Positions 10,542-20,295 of a stretch of DNA of 64,000 bases are shown piece after piece. The position numbers and the translations under genes were made by a program. The stretch is from Ophiosphaerella korrae (Eukaryota > Ascomycota > Dothideomycetes > Pleosporales > Phaeosphaeriaceae), in the NCBI GenBank assembly GCA_028456385.1, contig JALNQF010000076.1, forward strand, positions 124,001 to 188,000, written 5' to 3'. Each line of letters starts with the position of its first letter. Positions within the stretch are counted from its first letter, which is position 1. The notes beneath the pieces are model-generated. The model had not been told where the DNA came from. It worked only from the letters and a program-made list of their open reading frames with translations, and did not search any database.

Positions 10542-11612
10542 ATGATCAGATGTGTCTTACTCGTTGTCGTGTGCCTTGCACTCCACACCTCCCATCCCTC
10601 GCTTCTGGGACTCGGAAACAGCCTTCCTCTTTCCGATGAGACCCTCCTTTGGTGCCTGAAGTGGGTCTTTACTCCATGGGCAATACTCGACCTCAATGCA
10701 GTCCTGAACCAGTGGGCAGAGAACAGATGGGTGTGGAAAAATGATACGAACCAATGGGACTGGAAACACGAAGTGGCGGTCGTGACTGGTGGGTCCCAAG
10801 GAATCGGGGCGTGCGTGGTCAAAGGCATGGTCGCGCACGGCATACGCTGCGCCGTGTTAGATGTCGTGCCTCTCTCTGAAAACTTCACTGAAAGTGAGTG
10901 ACTCGTTCAAGTTACGTAATGCATTGTATCAGAAGCTAATGTCCTGACAGATGAGCGGAAACTGATCTGGCACTATCAGTGCGACCTCGCTTCGCATAGT
11001 GATATACATGTTGCTGCAGAAGCAGTCCGCTCTGACTTGGGGCCGCCTTCCATCTTGATCAACAATGCTGGCATTGGAAATGCTTTCACCATTCTTGACA
11101 TCCCTCTCGAAAATCTTAGAAGGATCTTTGATATCAATCTAATCAGTCACTGGACCACGGTACAAGAGTTCCTACCAGATATGCTAGCGAAGAAGAAAGG
11201 CCACATCATGAGTGTTGCAAGTTTGGCCTCATTCGTTTCTTTAGCAGCTGCTGTAGACTACAGTTGCACCAAGTCAGCCCTACTTTCTTTTCACGAGGGT
11301 CTCGGCCAGGAACTGAAGCACAGGCATAAATGCCCTCAGATCAAGACAACGATTGTGCATCCGGGTTGGACCAGGACAGCCATCACTGCGCACCCCGCCA
11401 TTCAGTCCGGCCTCAAGCGCGCCAGGGCGAAGCTCTTAGAAGCCGAGGATGTCGCCGAAGCCATGGTCAAGCAAATTATTGCAGCGAAGAGTGGGCAGCT
11501 GATCATAGGCCCACGCATCTCTGCGGCGGTACGCGCCCTGCCAGTGTGGGTGCAGGAGGTAATTCGTGATAGCCAAGCGAACGTTGTGAGCGGCAGCGGC
11601 TCAACCGGCTAG
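10542..11612 (+). CDS. Membrane-anchored short-chain dehydrogenase/reductase (17-beta-HSD11/RDH10-like)
   Basis: Two exons, 10542-10893 and 10951-11612, joined over a 57-bp intron (GTGAGT..ACAG), give 337 residues. The hydrophobic N-terminus (MIRCVLLVVVCLALHTSHPS) looks like a signal anchor. A Rossmann fold follows, with the cofactor loop TGGSQGIG at 82-89, an acidic residue after beta-2 (VLDV, usually NAD preference), NNAG at 155-158, catalytic Ser in SVAS (about 208) and the YSCTK pair Tyr221/Lys225. HPGWTRTAI then covers the usual PGxxxT region. A membrane-anchored classical SDR with this order resembles the SDR16C group (retinol, sterol and lipid dehydrogenases of the ER or lipid droplets). 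The true substrate cannot be read from sequence. The gene appears complete. Confidence 0.88.
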
Positions 11613-12196
11613 TGCTTGGCTAATTTTGCTACCGCTTGGGCAGCATACGCTCCGCCACAGAACGACCGTTCGCGTCTGTTTACTTGATTGCTTGGGGCGG
11701 AGCGTCCACCACGCAAGGCAGAGCGGCGCGGGCGGACGGCAATGCGATCACCCGTTCTTATACCCGCCGCAGGTTAATTTTCGGCAACCGCTGAACCAAA
11801 CAGCTCCGCTGCGGAGGAGGCATAGTTGTGAACGGTTTTTCAGGAAAACGAAATCAATACAAGACGATTCTGATAGGCATCAACCTGGAGAATGATAATG
11901 CAACTGTTCAACAACATCAGCAGTCGTGAATCCTGACGAAAATGCGACCTTTCCCTTTTCGATTTTCTGATTCCCATCTAGATCCAGAAGCAGACATCGT
12001 GCACTGGGGCTAAATTCGGCTGACATTATTGTTGGTATTCTCGGACATCTGTGGGCTCAGCCCCAATCCCGCTGCAATCTGTGCTAGTGCGGCGTAGACA
12101 CTAGCCCTAAATTGGCCCGATGCAGGGAATAACCAACAATGCCTTCGGTCTCCATTCAAGATCTGGGGCGGCTCTTAAGTACAGCACGGTGATTCT
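11613..12196. other. Intergenic, 3' flank of dehydrogenase and promoter of the Ser/Thr-rich gene
   Basis: No supported gene. A perfect 10-bp inverted repeat, ACGCTCCGCC at 11647-11656 and GGCGGAGCGT at 11696-11705, lies 35 bp past the dehydrogenase stop. It could form a 3'-end hairpin or be a binding site. The rest shows nothing I can name. Confidence 0.45.
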
Positions 12197-15100
12197 TTGT
12201 TTCAGTTTCTTGTTGTGTGTTGTCTTTATGGTGCATGCACATGCAGTCATTCTTTTTTCTTCTGCGATAATGCAATGTTGTTCAAGAGTCTTTCGTTCGC
12301 GTGCTTCACAACATCATGGCTGGTGAGCAGTGGCCCACTGCCGAATAGCTATAGTAAGATCTATGTCAAATGTAAGAGTACAAACGCTGATATGCCTCCT
12401 ATAGATGAACAATTACCTCCACAAAGCCATGATACCGAAAGATCACTGGTTTACTTTTTAAAACGACAAGGCCTACCTCTACGAAATGAGACAAGATTGT
12501 CAATCCCATCCCCGACAACATCGGAAGTCCACACAGTCTCTTCTCTCTCTGTTTCGACATCAGAGCAAGGTCAGGTGAAACCAACCTCACTCAAAGATGG
12601 TGTGTCCTTAGTTGTGACTACACCGGTTTGGAGTTCGACATACAGCCCAGAGGCAGTACAATCAGAATCAAGCAATCCATTGAAGACAACAAGTAGCATT
12701 GCATCAAAACCAGTGGCTATCCCTACCTCGCAGCAAAATGTTCCATCCATACAACCAATTTCGACCGGCTCTTCAGTTTCCCCTTCGCCCAACCCCTCAC
12801 CTAGGGAAACCCTTGATATTCCCAGTTCGAAATTCTCCATAAGCGAACATATATCAACATCAACACAAGTCGGTGTACCGCAGGAAACTAGCCAACCTCC
12901 GCCTGCATTGCTTATAAGCTTTACATTAGCTTTTTCGCATAGCATAGCAACACCTTCGGAATCTCATTCAACGCTTGAGGGCGCTTCCAATGTACCAACA
13001 CCAAACCCAGTGGTGCAACCAGTCATTCCAGTTTCGACAGTCTCAACTCCCCAGGCAGTCGCTAGCGCTATTGGACCAAGTACATCATCTCAAGGGCTCA
13101 GTTCATCGCAGCAAACAGCTGCCACCCCCACGTTAGGCCTGAGTAGCTCAAATTTTGTGCTGCAACTGTCATCCACTTCGATTGTCGGAATACCCTCTGG
13201 ACAATTGCAATCGTCTGTCATTCCTTCAGGGCGTCAAGGTACTACTCACATTAGTGCTACTGGGACATCCCTCTCAGTATTCACACTCGTGGTTCTTTCT
13301 CCCTCGTCTATACTCCCATCGGTAACGACTGGAGTATCGGCACATACTCCCTCCTCTGTCTCAAGCATTCCAACGCCGACTTTCCCACCATTCTCCAGTC
13401 TAATTGCTGCCTCCGAATCAAGGAACGATAATACGAGTCCCACGCCAGCATCTTCACTCTTGCCACTACTCAGCCTTCTATCAAGTAATTCCTCAGCCTA
13501 TCCTACTTTGAGCACATTTGCCAGCACGGCCTCACTTCCTGCAGCTAGTTCAATTTCGGCTTTAGGATATGCATCAACGAAAGAAGGGGGCTCTTCTTCA
13601 ACACTCGCGTCAGCCTCATCACAGCACACCCCGGATGTCTCGTTGGCCCAAGCATCATCGGGGAGTGTTATTGATTCTCAACGCTCAAATATCGCATCCA
13701 CTTCTGGCTTACCAATCTCCACGAGTAGATTCAGCGATGCAGCGCTGTCAACTGCGCTCTCTGCCGTTCCTGAAAAGACGAAATCAGCAGCTTCTAAGAT
13801 CTCTGCTGTATCAACATGGAGTAATTCAACAGTTACATGGTTAGCTAGCACCACTACTGTAGCTTCGATAGCCCTTTCCTCAGCAGTGTCAGGCAGCACC
13901 AATTCCACGTCGGGAACTATTATGAGCGGATCGTCAGCTTTGACAACACTTAAAACTGTTGAAGCTACAAGAACCATCTCTTTCAGCTTCTCTATTGACT
14001 TTTCCCCGACTGGGTCTACATCTCCAACCGCTGTTGCACCGCCTGCACCTCTGCCTCCTTTGACCCGAGTACAAACTGCGGGTGTCGTGATTGCCAGCAC
14101 AACTGGCCTTCTTATCGCCGTTATTGCAGCTTTTTACCTTGCTCGGCGCTACCATGCTAAGAAAGGAAGACGCGCTAGCACAGGAAGTATGTACCCAAAA
14201 ATGACATATCGATACGATCCTCACGCTGGCGGAAATGAAGGCGATTTTGCAGATACTTTCATGTCTGGCGCAGCTGGTGGTATGCCAATCAACGAGCGCC
14301 ACTCTGGAACGCCACGAAACTCACCAGAAAATGGACATCGATATAGCACTGGAACAGCTCCCCACTTCGCTAATAATGGCAATCCTTTTGGAAATATGGA
14401 AGACGCCTTCCCACATTCGAACCGCTCAACGAGTAATTCGATATCCTCACCTACGAATGCCGCTGCTGCGATCTCAGCCGCAATTAAAGGTTACAAAGCT
14501 GCACCACAGGGGTCTCCAACCGTAACTGAATTCTCTGATGTGGATCTTGGATTTTTGTCCGACGTTATGTGTCCATCACCAGTGCTGAAGCCCGTCATGA
14601 ACAGCACCTTGCCAGCACCGACAGGCAGAACCAGCATACTAGGAGAGATCTCGTCAATGGCGTGCAATCCGAACATGAAATCGGATGTTACTACTTTGCC
14701 GTCGCAATCGTTGGCACGTTACGGCTTCCACTCTAATCGCAGTCTATCATTTGTCAAGGAGGTAACCTTCACGGGTCCGTTCAAAACTCCATTCGAGCAT
14801 GATTTACTTCTCGGGGTGGATGCTCATACAGAAACCCCAAATTCAGTCACCGTATTTGCACCATCCAAGGCAACAAACCGCCTCAGCCGAAGCCCAGCAG
14901 TGAGGGCGTCTTCCAAAAATCCTTGGGCCACATCGATATTGAGCCCCAACACAGCGGCTCGACCACAGAGTAGGCACACAGAGGCAATCCCAGTGTCACC
15001 AGATACGACCATTGTAGCATCGGAATGCTTCTCTCCGGTAGACTACCAGTCTTCAGCATCACAAAAACAGGTTGGCAACACAGTGTCACCCCTCACACCA

Positions 15101-15517
15101 CCACAAGGGACGGTTCACAGAGGATGGGACGACATCAAACGATATTCAGCGGACAAAGTCGTTCCATCTCCCACAGGCCTCAGCCCTCCATTGCATTACT
15201 TGAGCGCTTTCCCTCAACTCAGGCGCAACTCAGGCGAAGCAATGATGTCAAACTCCCGCTCCCCGTTGGCAGCGAAGATACCCTTCATATCTAACAAGAG
15301 TCCGTACGGCGACGGGCAGAAACATGGCAGTTCTACGAAGCTTGACGCACTCAAAGGCTACAACGATGACGTTATTCGCAGCCCCGATTCCGGCTTCACA
15401 CACAGTGTTCACTCTCTCGCATCACTACTGCATAGAAAAAAGAGCGGTGACATGGAGTTTGCATGTGCAGGTATGCATAGAGAGGACCAGGACCTTGAAA
15501 AATTCCCAAGGCTGTAG
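12197..15517 (+). CDS. Large Ser/Thr-rich single-pass membrane protein (mucin-like, sensor-like layout)
   Basis: An open frame of 1106 codons without a required intron. Residues of about 60-620 are extremely Ser/Thr/Pro-rich and would be heavily O-mannosylated. A single hydrophobic segment (AGVVIASTTGLLIAVIAAFYLA, about 627-648) is followed by the stop-transfer cluster RRYHAKKGRR and a cytoplasmic tail of about 450 residues with many Ser-Pro sites. This order resembles fungal cell-wall stress sensors (Mid2/Wsc type), but no WSC cysteine domain is present and I do not recognise the family. The start is uncertain. Met1 (MFQFLVVCCLYG) and Met27 at 12275 (MLFKSLSFACFTTSWLVSSG) both give signal-peptide-like starts. 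A third option is a 7-base first exon, ATGGCTG at 12317-12323, spliced by GTGAGC..ATAG to 12404, which keeps the frame but has no signal peptide. Confidence 0.75.
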   Translation: MFQFLVVCCLYGACTCSHSFFFCDNAMLFKSLSFACFTTSWLVSSGPLPNSYSKIYVKCKSTNADMPPIDEQLPPQSHDTERSLVYFLKRQGLPLRNETRLSIPSPTTSEVHTVSSLSVSTSEQGQVKPTSLKDGVSLVVTTPVWSSTYSPEAVQSESSNPLKTTSSIASKPVAIPTSQQNVPSIQPISTGSSVSPSPNPSPRETLDIPSSKFSISEHISTSTQVGVPQETSQPPPALLISFTLAFSHSIATPSESHSTLEGASNVPTPNPVVQPVIPVSTVSTPQAVASAIGPSTSSQGLSSSQQTAATPTLGLSSSNFVLQLSSTSIVGIPSGQLQSSVIPSGRQGTTHISATGTSLSVFTLVVLSPSSILPSVTTGVSAHTPSSVSSIPTPTFPPFSSLIAASESRNDNTSPTPASSLLPLLSLLSSNSSAYPTLSTFASTASLPAASSISALGYASTKEGGSSSTLASASSQHTPDVSLAQASSGSVIDSQRSNIASTSGLPISTSRFSDAALSTALSAVPEKTKSAASKISAVSTWSNSTVTWLASTTTVASIALSSAVSGSTNSTSGTIMSGSSALTTLKTVEATRTISFSFSIDFSPTGSTSPTAVAPPAPLPPLTRVQTAGVVIASTTGLLIAVIAAFYLARRYHAKKGRRASTGSMYPKMTYRYDPHAGGNEGDFADTFMSGAAGGMPINERHSGTPRNSPENGHRYSTGTAPHFANNGNPFGNMEDAFPHSNRSTSNSISSPTNAAAAISAAIKGYKAAPQGSPTVTEFSDVDLGFLSDVMCPSPVLKPVMNSTLPAPTGRTSILGEISSMACNPNMKSDVTTLPSQSLARYGFHSNRSLSFVKEVTFTGPFKTPFEHDLLLGVDAHTETPNSVTVFAPSKATNRLSRSPAVRASSKNPWATSILSPNTAARPQSRHTEAIPVSPDTTIVASECFSPVDYQSSASQKQVGNTVSPLTPPQGTVHRGWDDIKRYSADKVVPSPTGLSPPLHYLSAFPQLRRNSGEAMMSNSRSPLAAKIPFISNKSPYGDGQKHGSSTKLDALKGYNDDVIRSPDSGFTHSVHSLASLLHRKKSGDMEFACAGMHREDQDLEKFPRL

Positions 15518-17446
15518 TCACTTTTTCACGACACATTTCTTCTGGGCAACTTATAATTTATTACTCCTTAGCTGCTATACTCTTCTTAGCGTTACAACCC
15601 CTTTTAGAGAAACACCTTCATGTATATTTATTCTTTTACCTATTCACCATAATGTAAGATAATATCTTATTATGCTCGCAGCAATGGAAATACATACTCG
15701 GGCTTGCATTATGCCACGAGTGAATTAGACCAAACTGTACACCAAGATTGCGTAGTAGTAACTAATTAGATAGAAGCGATCAAGAATCGATAATCATCAT
15801 AATAGCTTCATTTACCTACTAGGCCTGTATCTCAAGCGCTGCACTCTGTTGCCTCGACTCAGTAGCGAGCAAAGTGGTTTCACAGCCAAGCTCGGTGTGT
15901 CATGAAGCCCGAAGCCCGAAGCTGAATAGACAAAACGCCAAGTCATCATGACACAAAGTTTCAAAGCGCAGTGCAATGGCACCGATGACCTCCATGCAGC
16001 GTAGTCCTGTACTTATTTCAGCATGGTTATGCAGCATGGGTTTTACCAGGAGGCAAAAGCAAACGTCCAAAGTTAAAAACTTATGACATACTACGCTAAT
16101 GCACAGCACGGAGACAGGCATTCCATGACCCCATGTACCCAAAGGCATCAAAAGCAACGACAGGTTGCATGGTCCGTGAAACCACAGGCATCCTATCGTC
16201 TCACATCCCAGCCTATCACATAGGCCCCCATGCCTGAACTCTCGCTCTTTTCGTGGAGAAAAGGGAAAAAAAAAAACTAACTAATTGCGCACTCGTTCGC
16301 TCATAATTACACTGCTTGTATTACAAACCAGATCTTCCGCCAAACATGCCGAACCACCAACCTCCGTCGTACCTCAGACAAGATTGGCAGGGCAGGTGGT
16401 ACGTCACACATAGAGTACATATCATAGTGATAACGATATCAGACCGCTACTTCAGTCACCCATGCCGTTAGCCCAGTAAAAGTCGGCCCACCGCCAGGGC
16501 GGTACCAGATAAATTCAATTGCTTTGATGGAGGTAGTGACTGGCGAGCCCCCCATGTCGATCCCCCAACCCACCTTCATCGCGTCCACTAGGCCAAAAGA
16601 GGAAGGCTGCGGCACGCAATCTTAGACCCGCGCGCACGGAGCGTCCTTCCGCGGTAAGGCTAGCGCAGCCAAAATAAATGCCAGCAACAAAAGATGACAA
16701 GGGGACGAAAAAAAAGAGGACAAGGGAACCAGGGAAGCCAAACACGCGGCGTTGCAAGGCTAGTTTTCGCGTGGGCATGTTGGCTAGTGCATGTGTGTGT
16801 CGGACAAATCTCCGATTGGACGTTGTAGGCTTTGGGGACGAAACTAGATTGGCACTGGGCCATGGGGTACAGTGCCTTCGCATAACAGATCGCATCCCTG
16901 TCGGAGTTTCTGATTTGCCAAACTTTGATAGGGATGCGCTCTGCCATGCGAGCGAAGGCACTGTAGGTAGCTGGACCTGGTTCAGCTGGGCCTGACGCCA
17001 AACCGCAACAGTCACGGAGGAGGGTTGGGCTGCGAGGAACCGAAGTTTGGGTCATGGGTAGGGGTGCCAACCAACGTCATTGTCAGGCAGTAAAGTCCGT
17101 GGGTTAGCTTAGCTGCGCATTGGGATTTGGTCTCGTGATTTGTCGTAGAACCTATCTAACTATCTTTTTCCCCTATGAATCGCAACGCATCCCGGCTGCG
17201 CGGCGTGATTGGGTGCCGTGGAAGAAAAGGGATCCTGTGTCTAGTGCACGGCCCTCCACCCACCAGGCCTCCGGCATTTTGCGCCAAGACGCAGCAACTT
17301 GAAATGTGTAAAGCCCTTTTTTCTGCTGAAGCTGTGGATGTTGTTCCAGAACATAATAGCCCAACGGTCAAGAATGGTGGCCGTGCTCTAACTTTCGGCC
17401 ACTTTCGGCCGCTTTCGGCCACGTTCGGAAGGGTTACTCTAACCCT
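15518..17446. other. Intergenic, about 1.9 kb between convergent genes
   Basis: Lies between the stop of the plus-strand Ser/Thr-rich gene and the stop of the minus-strand vWA-like gene. The left 300 bp is AT-rich and fits a 3' UTR. Overlapping minus-strand frames at 16515-17070 lack any motif and look like chance in GC-richer sequence. The right end holds a short tandem repeat and a hairpin listed separately. Confidence 0.45.
17391..17428. repeat. 10-bp tandem repeat, 3.8 copies
   Basis: Consecutive ACTTTCGGCC, ACTTTCGGCC, GCTTTCGGCC and ACGTTCGG units in perfect 10-bp register, 20 bp beyond the stop codon of the vWA-like gene. A 10-bp period puts each copy on the same face of the helix, so a protein-binding array is possible. 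A chance minisatellite is equally likely. Confidence 0.8.
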
Positions 17447-17447
17447 T
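17429..17447. terminator. Perfect 8-bp hairpin at the end of the vWA-like gene
   Basis: AAGGGTTA, a 3-base CTC loop, then TAACCCTT. The right arm touches the minus-strand stop codon (17447-17449), so the hairpin would form in the 3' UTR immediately after translation ends. It might influence 3'-end formation or mRNA stability. Eukaryotic transcription does not need such hairpins, so the terminator label is only positional. Confidence 0.3.
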
Positions 17448-19020
17448 TACATACTGCTGTCAAGCAGCCCAGGGACTCCAGTGACGCCGTGACGCTTACT
17501 CTTCTTCTTGTTCCAGATCTCAAGCAGCCATTCGTGGGGGACTTCGAGGTCAATCGGGCCGGGACACAGCGGGAGCTTTTGGCGATAGGCTTGCTCGTAT
17601 TCACGAATTGCTTCCTGGCACTTGATTTCGCGGGCCATGCGCTCAATGGCCTTCCGGGCTAGCTCGTTATCATCTGCAAGATTAGCGAGAAGGTTTTCGG
17701 CTTTAACTTTCGCTTCTTTCGTGTCAAGATGAACAAACTGGTGAAAGTATTGGCGCTTGTAGAACTCTACGGCGGTATCTACGGGCGGCGCGAGGCGGCC
17801 TTGGTCACGGATGATGGTAAACGGAGACTCGGTGTAATTCCAGCAATCAGCTGCATGGAGCTCATTCTGGTGGTAGAGTTGCACGTCAAAGATGTGCACC
17901 TTGCTAGCACCGAGAGCAACGGCATTCTGCAACTCTTGTCTCAAACCCTTGGCATTCAAGCTCGAGTTGAAGACTGGGTTGACCGAATTGAGGTCAACAA
18001 TCCGCGCCTTGTTCCGGTCGATGAGTAGACGGACAAAAATAGTGTGGACTTGACCAAGCCGCAAATGCGGGATATCTTTGCGTCCGATGCACTCAATGAA
18101 TTCGCACCCCTCCCTGGTTCGAATGTCGATCGAGACATTAGTCAACTCGCCGATAGGGCCCTCGGAGCGAGCATTCTTCAAAATATGCTTGATACGGCGA
18201 GGCACGGACTCATAGGAGCTCCAGTTGCCAACAAAAACATTCTTACAACAGCTGTCAAAGCAAACGGTGCCTTCGGGCTCTGGCTCGCGACGGTATGGTA
18301 ATGCTGCTGGATTGATGTGGTGGATGTACCAATCTGGATACGTCTTTGATATATCATGTAAAACGTAAGCGGTGGGAGAGAGTAAGATTATGTGAGTGCG
18401 GTCTTTTTTGGGGTTATTATCTTTGAGAGATTTCGCCACAGCAAGCACAACTTCGATCACAGAAGGATTTGGACGGGCCGGTTCCCAAGCTTGGATGCCA
18501 TGTTGACAAATACCAGTAGTCAGGTCTTGGAAAGTCGCCTCGGTGTCCGTACTGAGTGGACGGAGCGGGAAGTGCATCTCAGGTCTGTTTCCCGTAACAG
18601 TATTATGAGCACAGTGTGTCGTGTAGAGGGCAACACGGTCCCCACGTCGCAGATGGTACAATCCACCGTTAACCGCATCTGCTGCTTTGTCGAGACATTC
18701 CTTGGTGACATAGTACCTTTATGAATTTGTCAGTTAACTGAACTAAGTAAGTAATGATCTACGACTACTGACCCGTTGTCAATTACGAACACTACATCGA
18801 GTGTAATGTTGAGAGGCATATCTCGGTTGTGAAGCACACCTTCAATCTCAATAGCAGCATTGAATTCCTGCACATCGCCGTGTAGGAACTTTATCTGTGG
18901 GAAAATTTTGATTACTGCTCGAAGGGTTGTGGGTATGGACTTTGCTCCTGTGGGCTGTTCAGAGAGCATTTCATAATCACCTTCTACGGGAGCTGGAAGT
19001 TGCCGTGTCATGCGCTCCAT
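17447..19020 (-). CDS. von Willebrand factor A-like protein
   Basis: Two exons, 18773-19020 and 17447-18716, joined over a 56-bp intron (GTCAGT..AAAG), give 505 residues when started at the first in-frame ATG (MERMTRQLPAPVEGDYEM). Residues of about 45-80 end in the hydrophobic strand LDVVFVIDNG, followed across the intron by YYVTKECLDKAADAV and later RGDRVALYTTHC, VVLAVAKSL and THIILLSP. This matches the strand-helix rhythm of a vWA (Rossmann-type) domain. The metal-site DxSxS is replaced by IDNG, so metal binding may be altered or lost. The C-terminal part has a CxxxC pair (CFDSCCKN), a second globular region, and a charged helical tail (about 400-470). Only 40 bp separate this start from the end of the upstream frame, so the two are probably one gene. 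Function unknown. Confidence 0.72.
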
Positions 19021-19060
19021 GATAGCTACAAGTCGAGTGTTACTAATTCAAATTAGCCAG

Positions 19061-19903
19061 CTAGCCAAACAGTGCCTTCAGCTGGAAAACAAGCCTCTTC
19101 GCGTTCCTCCTGAAATAACCCTCAATATCTTGATCACTTGGCTCATTCTCCATCTCATCTTCTGGGAGAGTAGGCGATGTCGGTATCGAAGACGAAACGA
19201 ACTCAGGGATATCACCAGTACTAACAGCCGTATCTTCTGTTCCCGAGCGACGAAGACGGTTCGTAAACCGCCGCATAATAGAAGGGCGTCGCGACTGCGT
19301 AGTATCGGCACGGCCACCCGCGTTCTCAATTGTGTTCTCCAAGCTCTGTCCCGCAATATTATGTTCAGTGCACATCATTGCATTTTCAGAAATCGCAAGA
19401 TCGGCGGGCTCGTACGACGTGTCGTCGTCAAACGAAGGGAAAGATGTAGTACTAGGAATGAGGGGTGTACCTACCGTGCCTGCAGGCATGCCCTCCTCCT
19501 GGCTGTTATGGCGTGATGAAACCATGCGGTCTCCCATACTTGATTCTGATGCTGAAGAGCAACTGTTCCTGTTCTTGCGTATCGTCAGAGGTTTGTCTCC
19601 AGGTGCGCGGCAAACGGGTAGAGGTGTCACGGCCCATGGTGACGGTGCGTTGCCTCGATGTGCTTGTTCTAGATGGAACAAGTCAAAGTTACAATCGGGC
19701 AGCGAGTCCCGAATGTCGCTTTTGATCACATCGATGATGTCGTCTAATGGGCCGTTGGTGAACAGATCCCGGGCATGTGTTGACTTACGGAGTATGCGTT
19801 GCCGAATTGTTGTCTTCTTGGGCTTCCTTTGAAGATGAAGCGGGGGTGGACAGAGTGTCGCGGGGTGTGGTAGCAAAAGGGTGCAAACAGCTGTAGATGC
19901 CAT
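19061..19903 (-). CDS. Disordered N-terminal frame, probably 5' part of the vWA-like gene
   Basis: An open minus-strand frame of 280 codons beginning MASTAVCTLLLPHPATLCPP. A basic segment (QRKPKKTTIRQRILRKSTHA) is followed by an amphipathic stretch, LFTNGPLDDIIDVIKSDI, then long Ser/Thr/Asp-rich disordered sequence and a basic-hydrophobic end (RRNAKRLVFQLKALFG). The stop lies 40 bp before the ATG of the vWA-like frame on the same strand, too close for an independent promoter. No good intron joins the two. GTTTGG..TAG at the junction breaks the frame or would be only 28 bp long. Weak donors further upstream (GTTATT, GTGATC) would keep the frame with the TTGTAG acceptor. A real frameshift or sequencing error is also possible. 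It could still be a separate small gene. Confidence 0.6.
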   Translation of the reverse strand: MASTAVCTLLLPHPATLCPPPLHLQRKPKKTTIRQRILRKSTHARDLFTNGPLDDIIDVIKSDIRDSLPDCNFDLFHLEQAHRGNAPSPWAVTPLPVCRAPGDKPLTIRKNRNSCSSASESSMGDRMVSSRHNSQEEGMPAGTVGTPLIPSTTSFPSFDDDTSYEPADLAISENAMMCTEHNIAGQSLENTIENAGGRADTTQSRRPSIMRRFTNRLRRSGTEDTAVSTGDIPEFVSSSIPTSPTLPEDEMENEPSDQDIEGYFRRNAKRLVFQLKALFG

Positions 19904-20295
19904 GCTGGACTACTGAAATCAAAACAATTTGTCGCTTTCACCTCAAGAAGTTCCAAGATTTGAGATGCCCAAATAAGCCTGATACCACATTCACCAGGAC
20001 TTTTGAGATGACGCGAAAAATAAAAAGATGAGTAGAAGCGGATATCGGTTTGATGAGCCAACTGAATTACAGACCAATGTGAACGTGTTTAGTTGAATTA
20101 TGGATGTTGAGGCGTTAGAGTACCGTTACAACACAAGCGGCACCTCGCGCCTGCAGAATTTAGGTGCGGATCACCTATGAACCTACCCAAAATGGATGAG
20201 CAACGTGATTCCTGCCAAAACAGCTACACAATAGAGCTGTAAAGCCGCAACAACGGCCCTAGTAAAGCGCTTCAATCCGAGTTGACCTCGGCGTC
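19904..20295. other. Intergenic, 392 bp
   Basis: Promoter region of the minus-strand gene starting at 19903 and 3' flank of the minus-strand E2-variant gene. I see nothing further in it. Confidence 0.45.

Noticed and set aside
16515..17070. Minus-strand frames of 136 and 166 codons between convergent genes
   Set aside because: No recognisable domain, overlapping frames in the same bases, and no splice-supported extension.
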